Below are positions 10,601 through 19,892 of a stretch of DNA of 64,000 nt, piece by piece. The notes beneath the pieces were generated by a model. It did not search any database and had not been told where the DNA came from. It worked only from the letters and a program-made list of their open reading frames with translations. Source of the stretch: Branchinecta lynchi (lineage: Eukaryota > Arthropoda > Branchiopoda > Anostraca > Branchinectidae); assembly GCA_023053575.1 (NCBI GenBank), contig JAKZAP010000015.1, forward strand, positions 15,310,142-15,374,141, read 5' to 3'. Positions within the stretch are counted from its first letter, which is position 1. Every line of letters starts with the position of its first letter. The position numbers and the translations under genes are program-made.

Positions 10601-12891
10601 TTAAATTTGAACTCTTGTAAATCCAAACACATCCGACCAAGCTGACCATTTGGCGAATCCATAAAAGGGAGAGACTGCAAGGACTTATGATCAGTCCTGA
10701 CGGTAAATGGTTTCGATTGCAAATAATGCCGAAACTTTTTGCAAAATTCCCACAAGGCCAATGCCTCACGCCGGGTGGTTGAATACCTTTGTTCAACTGG
10801 GGATAACACGCGACTGGCGTAAGCTATCACACGCTCTTTACTGTCCTGCACCTGGGATAAGCAACCACCTATCGCGAAGCTGGATGCGTCTGTGGAGAGA
10901 ATGAATTCGTTAGCTGTACCTGAAAAATCTGGGAAGGCCAAAATTGGTTTAGACATTAGACTTTCGCGAAGCTTCTCAAAGGCTTCCACTTGAAGTTCTC
11001 CAAATACAAACAAGGATCCTTTTCTGGTGAGGTCTGTCAATGGCTTTGCGATCTTTGCGTAATCTGTGACAAACTTTCTGAAATAGCTCATCAGTGACAG
11101 ACACGACCGGAGCTCATGGAGGTTAGAGGGGTATCTAAGCTGTCGTACAGCGGACAACTTATTGGGGTCGGGCTCGACACCATTGGCAGAAATGACATGT
11201 CCTAGGAAGGTTAATGATTCGTGGCAAAATTCACACTTAGAAGGTTTCAACTTCAAATCATGATGTGAAAAACGTTGAAAAACTTGACGAAGGACGGGAA
11301 GGTGGGAGGAGAAATCTTTAGTTCCAACACCTGTGTCATCAAGAAGAGCAAAAACGTTTTTCCCATCAAGAAGGTCTCTCAATGCAAGCTCAATCATACG
11401 CTCACACGTGGCAGGTGCGTTGCACAAACCAAAGCCCATACGCACATATTCGAACAGACCAAAGGGTGTCGTGATGGCCGTTTTCTCACGATGGTCAGGG
11501 AAAACTGACGCCTGGAGGAACCCTTGGAGAAAATCCATTTTTGAGAAGACCTTAAAACCCGACATTCTGTCTAAGATGTCGTCTATCCTAGGTAACGAAT
11601 AACTGTCAAATTTGGTAAGGGCATTCAGTTTGCGGTAATCGCTGACTAAACGGTAACTGCCGTCTTTCTTTTTGACGAGGCTCACTGGGGAAGCCCAGGG
11701 GCTAGAGCTGGGAACCAATACTCCTTGCCTAAGCATAGCATCAATTCTACTCTTAAGCTCATCACGTAAATGGGGAGGAACACGGTAAGGGCGTTGTCGG
11801 ACTGGTGGGCTAAGACCAGTGTCTATGCGGTGGCTAACTAACTCACATGTACCTAAATCATCGTCACTTCTGGCAAAAATATTTTTGAATTCACAAAGGA
11901 GCTCCTCTAACTGAATGCGGGACTCAGGGTCTAAATGATCTAGTTTAAATCTTGTCAAAAACTCGGGCTTTGTCAGATCATCCCAACCATACTGTACAGA
12001 ATTCACTCGGACCTCGCTAAAATCAACTAAGCTGTCTAAAAATTCGTCAACTTGAGCGTCAGGCTCAACCACTTCGCACAAGCACGGTGCCAACCTATTT
12101 TTGGTGACACGTATCGCGACATCAGTACCATTCATAACCCAGACCTTTGCGGAATTATTTGAGACCTGGACTGTCTGGGGTGGAACAAAAAGTTTAGACC
12201 CTTGGGTTCCAGATTCTACAATAAACGTTTCCTGGCCTTCTGGTAAATTTTTAACAAGACATGAAATTAGCCGAAAGGATTTGGGGTTCACCCGGGTTCT
12301 GAAAACCGGATTGATCATTATGCGAGGAGGCGCTTCAGGTTCTGGTTCCTCGACAGGAGGACCAGAAATGTCAGGGCTGGCAAAGGAGAGCGGGCATCCC
12401 TCTGTCAGTATAGTCTTGTCAAGTCCGGGGGTTAGTAGCAAGTCAGTTGCAGTCGAGGGAGTCACTGACAGTGCAGAAACCAAAACCTTAGTATCACGAA
12501 ACCATAAGTCATCTGTGACGGGGTCAAACATGAGACCGACCGACCTGATAAACGGGCGACCAATCAAAGCAGGGTAACATAACTTGGGGACAATCAAGAA
12601 CCAATCAGAACAGTTTCTACCAAGGATTGAAAAGGTTAGCAGTACTTCACCCAGTATGAGTAGTGGTCCAGCAAGGGTTGTAGCTCCAGCTGAAGATACA
12701 GGCCGTCGCGTGACTACTGAGCTTGGAGGTAGCTCCTCCATTGTGCTCTCACTGATAAGGTTGCATTCGGCTCCAGTGTCATAGAGTGTTGAGACAACCT
12801 GGGAACCTAAATGCAAATCTACGAACGAGAGGCAGGAAGTATGACGAAGGCTACATACAAGACAAGGGGTTAAAGCAGGGAGGGACGACAA
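7660..12891 (-). CDS. pol: gypsy Pol polyprotein (protease, RT, RNase H, integrase)
   Basis: 1743 codons counted from the TTG at 12889-12891. The frame is open further upstream into gag, so translation is probably by frameshift rather than from this codon. Visible in order: retropepsin DTGA at residues 38-41; reverse transcriptase with KKDGSYRLVSDYRKLN and an LLDD box at 516-519, where most relatives have Y at the first position; RNase H with TDAS (Asp668), an REALAL motif and TDHKSL; integrase with an H-H-C-C zinc region (CLKC) and catalytic Asp953, Asp1013 and Glu1049, spaced D-59-D-35-E; and a GPF motif near 1189-1192. About 480 Pro/Ser-rich residues follow, ending RRSVRHRNPPERY, an unusually long tail. 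The product would process itself, copy element RNA in cytoplasmic particles and integrate the DNA in the nucleus. Confidence 0.96.
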   Translation of the reverse strand: MSSLPALTPCLVCSLRHTSCLSFVDLHLGSQVVSTLYDTGAECNLISESTMEELPPSSVVTRRPVSSAGATTLAGPLLILGEVLLTFSILGRNCSDWFLIVPKLCYPALIGRPFIRSVGLMFDPVTDDLWFRDTKVLVSALSVTPSTATDLLLTPGLDKTILTEGCPLSFASPDISGPPVEEPEPEAPPRIMINPVFRTRVNPKSFRLISCLVKNLPEGQETFIVESGTQGSKLFVPPQTVQVSNNSAKVWVMNGTDVAIRVTKNRLAPCLCEVVEPDAQVDEFLDSLVDFSEVRVNSVQYGWDDLTKPEFLTRFKLDHLDPESRIQLEELLCEFKNIFARSDDDLGTCELVSHRIDTGLSPPVRQRPYRVPPHLRDELKSRIDAMLRQGVLVPSSSPWASPVSLVKKKDGSYRLVSDYRKLNALTKFDSYSLPRIDDILDRMSGFKVFSKMDFLQGFLQASVFPDHREKTAITTPFGLFEYVRMGFGLCNAPATCERMIELALRDLLDGKNVFALLDDTGVGTKDFSSHLPVLRQVFQRFSHHDLKLKPSKCEFCHESLTFLGHVISANGVEPDPNKLSAVRQLRYPSNLHELRSCLSLMSYFRKFVTDYAKIAKPLTDLTRKGSLFVFGELQVEAFEKLRESLMSKPILAFPDFSGTANEFILSTDASSFAIGGCLSQVQDSKERVIAYASRVLSPVEQRYSTTRREALALWEFCKKFRHYLQSKPFTVRTDHKSLQSLPFMDSPNGQLGRMCLDLQEFKFKVEYKPGKELFVDALSRLVDGAQPAVNVVQVSNFSSILSTVELLEAQKADSFCRSIFSHLQGFTPLPASLSQYLREIDQFCIHDGLLCHLHTPTVSYRSQVYITPVIPEILVPKVLDWFHASKFSGHFALTKMLHKMKPLVYFPEMYSRVKRHSDSCLKCLMRKSPNNTTIAPLGYTPTANGPMDLLSIDILGPLPRSINGNSVVLTACCHFTKYLFLIPLPDQKADTIARALMERIFLVVGIPNRVLTDNGSNFTSKLLSEIHELLGVQHLTTTPYHPQCNAQIERMHRTVSDILSQYVAPGRDDWDSHLPFVQHCINTAHNESTQETPFYAMFLRDPVMPVTDMVANRTYYDTMENFKSEILVRMRAAHTAISEKISLSKDKQKAYYDSRFSGKFAGFQLGDIVFLRTPPPPGLGAKLANNKFDGPFRIVKILNDGLDYEIQKAGSKVQVVNHNRLFPSHLKSPWIVEPVTDGSTQSDIPVTAPSPETNLVTQRPWYVPSPSSGILPTNLSCSGYTIPEARLPDPLPQLRRSQRLASQGLGFAIPRTSTIPCSADGSSLLDSGNECFAPALQPLSNQPPLVDVGDFYQTPVLRPHSSNQLSRPVRFEDEIPVLPAPVLTPVLTGYFPASSNTTVDSSTGPPETLQAASYIHAPRRVSPPLVRVSPPSPQIPSSRSDSPPSRPLSPADNRSSPHVPNDPPAAELRLSNDGVTPDSRNVLGGEAPDSFILQVSPSNGSCELVFSPILGSTRGSMDSSHSRPSSFSRLNSDLDAHPAHSIGPSDNDSDSPVTNSRRISTPNTQYRTPFRPNDPTPNTPVITASRFRGALRLEGNDSRLFYQLAFDSDSGDSIQSNQSSQALAQPLTSTTSNNSESNLNESPINPPAASVQRDEFEPTPTSSWYGTPLPSPTLHDRPIFIPSPSPPEVFNAPVLPIPTTAASFVDPPTSPIPSTSTQPIPELRRSVRHRNPPERYASHDHRH

Positions 12892-12914
12892 CGAGGGGGA
12901 CGGTAAACCGGGAA

Positions 12915-14699
12915 TTAGTTCTGGGATTGGTGAGGTTGGCTGGTGATCGGTATCTGGGGCACATTCTCCACCCCACTTGGATTGCGCCCGTTCACATTTA
13001 AAGGAGCCTGACTTCGACCCATACTCTTGTCAGGGCACCACTGAACCCTGTGACCAACCCTTAGACAAAAGGTGCAAACTGGTTCACCATTCATCATCAA
13101 TTCTTGGCGAATGCGTGCGGGAGTCGAGCGATAGTTATTGTGCCCTTGATGCGGACCCTGGCTCCTCTGATATCCGTAGCCCTGATATTGTCTAGGCCTA
13201 AAGTTGTTCTGCTGTGGACCTCTAGGCGTGTAGTTGTTATACCGCGGTCGATTATTTTGGCGATCTTGGCCATAATTCTGTGCCCTTGACCTGTACTCAG
13301 ACTGGCCTTGACCGAAGCTCTGAGGTTGTGGCACATAATTATGGCTGCCTTCCCTAGGATGGTTGTCATGAGGGGAGTACCTGTGATCCTGTGATTGGGG
13401 TTTGGGAATGAACGGGTTAGGATTAGTGGGTTGGGTCGTTAGAGCATTTACGACCTTAGCTTGAGACAAAGACTGCTCATGCAATTGTCTTTGTGTTCGC
13501 TCAAAGCTCACCTTCCGCAAAACTTCGATACCCTCAGAGATGGAACGGATGGGCCTTTTACGGATCTCGTCGAAATAAATGGTTGGTAGGCCCCTTACAA
13601 ACTCAGCTATATAGACCTTGAGTGCTTCTGGCCTTGAAGCCTCTAAAGCAGAGTACCCATATCGGAGGCTGACCGATTTCAAAATAAGTTCACCGTAAAG
13701 ATCTGGCGACATAAACTCGGGGTTGTATATTACCCTTTCCTCCGCGAGTTTCAGATCTGAAACCCGGCCTGAACAACGCGTCAAAAGGGCAGCCTCAAAC
13801 GTTTCCCACGAAACCTTGGAAAAAACACTCAAATTTTCAGACCAAGCAGACAGAGGTGGTAAAAGTCTGCTTTCCAAAATCATGAGCTGGCTTTCCCACT
13901 CATTAACCTCCACAAATCGCATCTTAGATTTGGCTGTCTTGAGCCAAACCACTGGATCGGACTCTCCATCAAACTGAGGGATATCTTTGGCTATTTCCAA
14001 GCGAAGTCGAACTTGGGCCAAAGATACATCTGCTACTGAGTGGTATGTTGGCATTTGCTGATGGTGCCTTTCCAAGAAGTTAGATGGTCGTGGGTCGTGG
14101 GACTGGGAGGGTTGGGGGTAAAAATGATGGGGGGCCAAAGGGGTTCCAACAGGCTGAATGGGCTGTGAAGGCGCTGGATTGGACGGGTAATGATGCCAGT
14201 TGTGAGGATTAATATTCGGCTGGGATTGATTTTGGGGGTAAGGATCAAACGCCGAAGTGGCTGGGTTCGGATCAATTTGGCCTTGGGAAGAGAGTTGAAA
14301 TCTTTGAAGTAAAGAAGTAACATTACTCATCAATTCCAACAGGTCAGGCTGCGACAGAGCAGGCTGCGAAACAGCTGGCACTGTTTGGTTGGGCAAAGAG
14401 TGTGTGGGGACAGCTAAGTGCTGTGACGAAACCGTTGGCAGCTGAGAGCTAGTCACAAGCGGCTGTGAAAGGACAGCTGAAGGCTGAGCAAAAACGCCAG
14501 AAAACTGGGAATAATGAGCAGAAGGCTCAGAAGTTCTTGCTGGAGGATTAATGGGCTGGAAGGAGTTTAATGGGGCCAAAGAAGGTGCTTCAGAATGAAA
14601 GGTCGAGTAGGGTGGGGGTGGATCCTCAGTCGCCATGATATTTGGGGTGATCGGGGGGGAGTCAAAAGGGCCCCGACCGGTAACACGGTTTGGAATCAT
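12915..14699 (-). CDS. gag: gypsy Gag
   Basis: 594 codons from ATG (14697-14699) to a stop at 12915-12917. The N-terminal third is Pro/Gln/Ser-rich. A Retrotrans_gag-like capsid region lies around residues 230-410 (IPQFDGESDPVVWLKTAKSK). An Arg/Gln/Asn-rich basic region follows, then one zinc knuckle C-X2-C-X4-H-X4-C at 542-555, which would bind genomic RNA. The last ~28 codons overlap the pol frame downstream of the slippery site. It would form the cytoplasmic particle in which reverse transcription occurs. Confidence 0.94.
   Translation of the reverse strand: MIPNRVTGRGPFDSPPITPNIMATEDPPPPYSTFHSEAPSLAPLNSFQPINPPARTSEPSAHYSQFSGVFAQPSAVLSQPLVTSSQLPTVSSQHLAVPTHSLPNQTVPAVSQPALSQPDLLELMSNVTSLLQRFQLSSQGQIDPNPATSAFDPYPQNQSQPNINPHNWHHYPSNPAPSQPIQPVGTPLAPHHFYPQPSQSHDPRPSNFLERHHQQMPTYHSVADVSLAQVRLRLEIAKDIPQFDGESDPVVWLKTAKSKMRFVEVNEWESQLMILESRLLPPLSAWSENLSVFSKVSWETFEAALLTRCSGRVSDLKLAEERVIYNPEFMSPDLYGELILKSVSLRYGYSALEASRPEALKVYIAEFVRGLPTIYFDEIRKRPIRSISEGIEVLRKVSFERTQRQLHEQSLSQAKVVNALTTQPTNPNPFIPKPQSQDHRYSPHDNHPREGSHNYVPQPQSFGQGQSEYRSRAQNYGQDRQNNRPRYNNYTPRGPQQNNFRPRQYQGYGYQRSQGPHQGHNNYRSTPARIRQELMMNGEPVCTFCLRVGHRVQWCPDKSMGRSQAPLNVNGRNPSGVENVPQIPITSQPHQSQN
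12996..13002 (-). promoter_or_regulatory. TTTAAAT slippery heptamer for -1 frameshift
   Basis: On the minus strand the heptamer T TTA AAT sits in the gag frame exactly as X XXY YYZ. Pol is in the -1 frame relative to gag and is open from this point through to 7660. About 25 nt downstream, TGGGG and CCCCA can pair as a short stem around a ~10 nt loop. This is the standard arrangement for making Gag-Pol by -1 frameshifting. Confidence 0.8.
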
Positions 14700-16487
14700 G
14701 AATAAGCTAGATACTATCTTTATATCTTTAACTTATTCAATATAATCAGAATACTTCTTACTTTTTAGATTTAATTCAATGTAATAAACAAAAATATCAA
14801 AGAGAAATCTCCCAAATGAGATTCAACAAAAAAAAAAATATGAGAGAAAAGAGAAGACTGACCAGGGACCAATATACAATGGGGGCAACAACCAATAAAG
14901 TAAACACTACCATATGACAACTTGTAAAAAAAAATATGTGAGGTTCCAACTCTTCTAACCTAAATACCAAATGTGAATTATTACCACATAAATCTCTCAT
15001 TTTATGAGGTATTTTTAATTCTTGAAGAATATTTTTGTCAAAAAAACTAAGAAATATGACTGGAATATTACATATCATATAAAAAAAACATCTCACACAA
15101 ATGGGTTATTCATTGTTTGTTTAACATACAGCCTCATAGAAAGATACATGGTCCTTAACCTATGACATTACTTTTTAGTTCACTCACTATGACTTCAATG
15201 TCATATACAAATCTCTATCATTAAGAGAATAGCCCATCAGGTAAGGGGGAGGGGGGAATAATAAAACTACGTGAAGGGGCATGGTCACAATGTGACTCAT
15301 CATCTCTCAATAAAGCCTTATAATAAAGGCTAATACCTTCTTGCCTTCTGACAAAGGTCTTAGAACAGTGGTGCTATATCTCAGGGAGAGGGGAACATAA
15401 TAACACAGGGACTAATAGCACCACAATTCATCTCAATAAATATGCCTATAGGGGGGGAAGGGTCTCCCAACTTAACCTAACGACCCACTTATTAAGGAAA
15501 CATAAGGGATAAACTGGCAGCAAAGAAGGATGACTAAAAAAAAAAATAGGGGACACAATCGTACCACTAAACTATATTCATATTCATAAACATCATCTGT
15601 AATGTCAGAACAGGTCATAATTCCTGTCATAACAGGAAAATATGGACGTAACATCCATTTCCATACAAAATTCTAATCTGTGAGGCTATTTGTTAGCTCA
15701 GGTCGCGATTCCTGACTAACACAAACAACGATGACAACAAAACCACTGGTGAAAAATACCTATGAAAATGCTCCACATAATTCATGAAAGATAAATTCCT
15801 GATCAGGGAATAATATATCATAAATATTCATCAAAAAATAATATGTAACAGTCATACTAACTATTAACCAGCCCAAGAAGTTACAAAACTTCTGGCAAAT
15901 GCAATCTTAATGGACCCATCAATCATGCTATTAGTGGAACCTCACCTAATAAATATCCTTAATTACCCAAAATAAAAATATTATTACCCATATTTTTACT
16001 CATAAATAGAGGACTTGCCTCACTTATCTGGGGCATACCTCAAGAAAAATGGGGATATTAGGCCTAAGTTGTCATAAGGTAACGCTTACTTTAAACTAAA
16101 CGATAAAAAAGTCCAGTACTACAAACCAAAGCGTAAATCGACCAAAATTTAATTTTTAAGTTATTTTCCCCCTTAAATCTTATAATAATTCCCCATTCTT
16201 GCTATTAAACCTATAATTTATTCCAAACAATAAACAAATTCCCAAAAATTTTAGTTTACGTTCTTTGAAAAAAAAAATCCAAAGTTTTTACTTTACGTTC
16301 TTCGAAGAAAAAAAAAAAATCAGAAAATTTTACTTTACATTCTTCGACAAAAAAATTGCAAATTTACTTTTAACCTATTATTATAATAAAGCAATGGGGA
16401 AAAAAATCCAAAAACCCACTTCATGTACCATAGTTACGACAATGGTGTGGGGAAAAAAAAAAATCCAAAATCCACTTCTGAAACCAT
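14700..16487 (-). other. gypsy 5' leader
   Basis: About 1.8 kb between the 5' LTR and the gag ATG. It is AT-rich and lacks a plausible protein. Near 16260-16350 it contains three degenerate copies of a TTTACTTTACGTTCTTCGA-like unit followed by A runs. The ~45 bp next to the LTR (AAATCCAAAA..CCACTTC..ACCAT) is imperfectly duplicated at 16405-16487. Confidence 0.7.
16471..16486 (-). promoter_or_regulatory. candidate primer binding site
   Basis: Reading the element strand, one base after the 5' LTR comes TGGTTTCAGAAGTGGA. It starts with TGG as needed to pair with a tRNA CCA end. I could not match it to a specific tRNA. Confidence 0.6.
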
Positions 16488-17066
16488 TGTTACGATGACT
16501 GTATTTGTATATGGAGTTTGCACTCTCAAACCTGATGTTATGGCGAGGGGTGTAGTAAGCCGGACATAAGATGGTAAATGTCCAGGTAAACAATCATCGG
16601 AGTCAGGATGGCCTAGGGCGTTGGTGGCCTACTACACGTGCAGAACTTCACGGGTTCATTATGGATTCCCCTGGTCGATTCACACTATGGTTTGCATGCC
16701 GAACACAAAACAGGTTATCAACCACCCATCATACACTAGGCCTTACAGGCCAGCCCACTCTAAGGAGCTTAACAAAGACTCATAGAAGTGACCTATGGTC
16801 CGTAAGTAAACAAAAGGTTTTATTAATAGATGTACTTACAAAAGAACAATCTTTAAGTGAAAAGAGTTGTTACCCGGCCGGGAACCGGGCAAGAAATCTA
16901 TAGAAGAAGGTGACTCACACCCGGCGTGGCCAGAGAGTTAATAAGTAATACGAAAGAGTGGCCGCGACGGTATAAAAGATAAAAGACACAGGCAATGGAA
17001 GGGAGTAACGCTGCCTAGCGGCGGCATAAGGAAAACGTACGGAATGCAGATGGCATCACCGTAACA
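16488..17066 (-). repeat. gypsy 5' LTR
   Basis: 579 bp copy of the LTR at 5395-5973 with no differences seen by eye. The 110-codon plus-strand frame present in both LTRs is antisense to the element and is not treated as a gene. Confidence 0.97.
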
Positions 17067-17201
17067 CGAGCATGGTAAGCAAATAGTAACTATTAGTTAC
17101 TATTCCGACAAGGTTGGAACGGTCAGCGTAGTAACTTTTCGTGAGGATGGAACGGAAATAGTAACTAATAGTAACTATTGTTAGAAGGGTGGAACACGCT
17201 C
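17067..17201 (+). mobile_element. GAGCGTG MITE copy 1, right part, with second CGAG
   Basis: Begins with the duplicated CGAG (17067-17070) and continues GCATGGTAAGCAAATAG, matching the interior of the copies at 26489 and 37019. It ends GGAACACGCTC and is followed by TGT (17202-17204), which matches 5220-5222. Confidence 0.9.
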
Positions 17202-17558
17202 TGTGTGTCTGGCATCAGAAGCTGTGTCTGTGTAAGGACGATGTTTAGATATGTCACGCGAGGAATCGGTCATTTTTAGTTTATTTTTCAGCAATGGCTT
17301 ATTTTTGTTGTTCCTACACATTTCAAGCATAGAGGAACAAGTACATAGAGGTATCGTGAATAAGTGATGTGTAACTGGACTTTCAGGTTTCAGCCCAATG
17401 CGGTTACGCTTTAAGGACTGACTCGTCCCCTTGGATTTCTCTCAAGTTTAACCAGTTCGACAGACAAAAGCTTACGAGAACGAAAACCGGAGTATTTGGT
17501 ACTAGAGTAGAGGTTTGCTTCAAAAAAAAAACAGTTACTGAACTTTGAACAAAACACA

Positions 17559-17931
17559 AGAGACAGGCTTCACCTTCCAGATTCCCAAACGCCCTGGGCT
17601 TCCGCATAGTTGAGCCAACCCTTCCAGATTTTCATGATAATGATGAGAGCTAAATGTGCTGTTCTTCAAAATTTCCTAGATGTCATCTTTACATTTCAAA
17701 TATCTCTTGCATCCCAGTCACAACTGTCAATCACTTTCCTTTTTCTTACCCCATTTGTAGTGTCTCTCGAACGGGTTGCCTCTATCGCACCTTCCAGACA
17801 TCTAGAATCTGGGATGTCCAACACCCCGGACTTCCAGACGTGTTTAGCCTGGCTTTGCCTTCCAGATCCGTCTCGATGAAAACAGCTGTCTGGAATCCGG
17901 AAGAAAAATCTGGAAGGTGAAGCCTGGCTCT
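17559..17931. mobile_element. AGCCAGGCTTCACC inverted-repeat element, copy 1
   Basis: The left end AGAGACAGGCTTCACCTTCC pairs with the right end GGAAGGTGAAGCCTGGCTCT, giving ~20 bp terminal inverted repeats. Internal words such as CTTCCAGA and CGTCTCGATGAAAACAGCTGTC recur in a second copy at 18919-19510. No coding sequence. Target duplication is not clear. Confidence 0.65.
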
Positions 17932-18013
17932 AACAAAAAAAAACTGTTTTTATCCAAAACAGATATCTGTGAATACAGAACACGGACGATCAAAATGCAA
18001 TTACGTCTGCCCC

Positions 18014-18173
18014 CACTGTAAAAGAAAAAATCTTGCAGTATTCACTACCGGGATTAATCTTGTCTTTATTCAGATGAGATTACCCCTAATTCGGATTAAT
18101 CTTATCCCAGTAGAGATAAGATTAATCCCAGTAGCAAATACTGCATCCTTATTCGAAGAAACTTTTTACAGTG
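18014..18173. mobile_element. CACTG foldback MITE, copy 1
   Basis: Starts CACTGTAAAAG and ends CTTTTTACAGTG. Its interior is itself palindromic: GCAGTATTCACTACCGGGATTAATCTT near the left end pairs with AAGATTAATCCCAGTAGCAAATACTGC near the right. A second copy lies at 26904-27070. CACTG ends suggest CACTA/EnSpm, but no clear target duplication was found. Confidence 0.7.
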
Positions 18174-18918
18174 CAACTGTTGTCGGTGAGGCATAGAAGG
18201 ATTAACAGAAATTAGTCCGCTTTAAAGCGCTGAACTGGAATTTGACAAATTACACTACCCTGGGTGTGAACATCATTATTGCTCACGACAAGGCCATTAT
18301 CCTGCCACGAAGTGGGCAGAATTAAATTAACCAATTACTGATCGAACTATGAAACAATAACTGTTAAATATTTAAGTCCAGTATGCATGGTTACAGCCGT
18401 GATGTGCACATCCTGTAATTTAACTAATAACAGTCATCGAGATACTAAAATTAAGAGATTAACAAGCAATTTTAAAAATTCTGTTCGACTTAAAATTGAA
18501 TGTTTAATACCAATATCCAATATTACACATACGACAAACAAGTAGTGGTCATACTGTTTGAACACCATTGTTCTCCAGACGTATGTCCTTTAAATTAATA
18601 ACCAGAATAAATTTTGCTCTATCTTTTTTTCCTATATTCAATATCATTTCTCGGCCTACTGTATGAAAAGAAAACTTCAGAAGAAAAAGAAGCGCCTAAC
18701 AAAAAACCTCAATAGAGAGTGAACAAAGAACTTATATACAATCCACCTTCATAGTTATTAGTGATTTGCAAGATTTCGACCCTTTCCAACCCCTTGGTAT
18801 AGAGTTAGAAACTTATTTCACGCCACAGTTTTCTGGAGATACCTTTCGAGCTTTCGGTCCTAAGAAATCCCTTCTCTGCTTCCCCGCACACTACGGTCTT
18901 CTCTGTCACGGAGTAAAA
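18174..18918. other. unassigned stretch
   Basis: AT-rich sequence with no recognisable gene, repeat family or RNA. Confidence 0.4.
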
Positions 18919-19510
18919 AGCCAGGCTTTACCTTCCAGATTCCCAGATGTCCGGTGGCGCAGCCAAGCCAGCCCTTTCAGATTTTAAGGATAATGATGAC
19001 GCTAATTTTGGTATTCTTCAACATTTCCTATAGGTTTCCCTTTCGCATTTTAAATATCTTATGCATCCAAATCACAATTTATTGTTGATCCCACTCCCTT
19101 TACTTCTTACAATACTCTTGATGACTATCTCTCCTTGCCGATGCAAAATCTCCGGCCTCTCCTGGTAGCTAGCGGAAGAAAGGCAGAAGTGGTGTCACAG
19201 CTGCTGCCAAAGATCGCGGTGATTGATTGACACAGGACTTGAGTCGTGAGTTTGAGTCGTACGGACACGCTTACTCCTTCTTCCTGAGGATCGCTGGCGC
19301 GTTTTGGAACTTCGTCATATAGAGTATTGCATATTTACTGTGTCTCTTAAATGAGTTGCCTCTATGGAACCCTCCGGACATTCAGAATACCGGGTGTTCG
19401 ACACCTAAGAATTCCAGACGTTTGATTCGGCCTGGCTTCATCTTCCATATCCATCTCGACGAAAACGGCTGTCTAGAATCCGGACGAAAATATCTAGTAC
19501 GTTACCTCAC
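18919..19510. mobile_element. AGCCAGGCTTCACC element, copy 2, diverged
   Basis: Matches 17559-17931 at both ends (AGCCAGGCTTTACCTTCCAGA; CTCGACGAAAACGGCTGTCTAG). About 19085-19330 is extra sequence absent from copy 1, probably a later insertion. Confidence 0.55.
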
Positions 19511-19604
19511 CTGAATTGTTAGTTTTCGAAAGGCTAACTGTAGCTTCCATTTTAAGTAACGCACACACTGAGCATGTTCCATACTTCTAACTAACGCACA
19601 CACG

Positions 19605-19892
19605 GAGCATGTTCCACACTTCTAACAATGGTAACTATTACTTACTATTTTCGTTCCAACCACGTGAAAGTTACTACGCTGACCGTTCCAGCCTTCTCAA
19701 AATTGTAACTATTTGCTTACCCTGCTCGGGACCGTAGTAAGTGTGGTAACTACGCATCTTTGTAACGTGATTGGTCGGATTCCCCGTGGCATGATATCCT
19801 GCTGGTACATAGAAAAATCGTTCGACCTCGAGGGCAAAAAGCCAGAATGACACCGTGCGTAGTAACTATGGCAATTAGCGAGGAACACGCTC
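19605..19892 (-). mobile_element. GAGCGTG MITE, reverse copy
   Basis: Runs from GAGCATGTTCCACACTTCTA to GAGGAACACGCTC and matches the family in reverse. The ~35 bp left end is duplicated at 19570-19604. No matching target duplication was found on the outside, consistent with later rearrangement. Confidence 0.8.

Larger units (their letters stand above)
5395..17066 (-). mobile_element. complete Ty3/gypsy LTR retrotransposon
   Basis: An 11,672 bp element reading on the minus strand. From its 5' end it has: LTR (16488-17066), candidate primer binding site, ~1.8 kb leader, gag (12915-14699), pol in the -1 frame (to 7660), ~1.7 kb 3' region, polypurine tract and LTR (5395-5973). The pol order protease-RT-RNase H-integrase is that of Ty3/gypsy. 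Both LTRs look identical and both ORFs lack stops, so insertion appears recent and the copy may be autonomous. It sits inside an older MITE with a 4 bp CGAG duplication. Confidence 0.97.
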
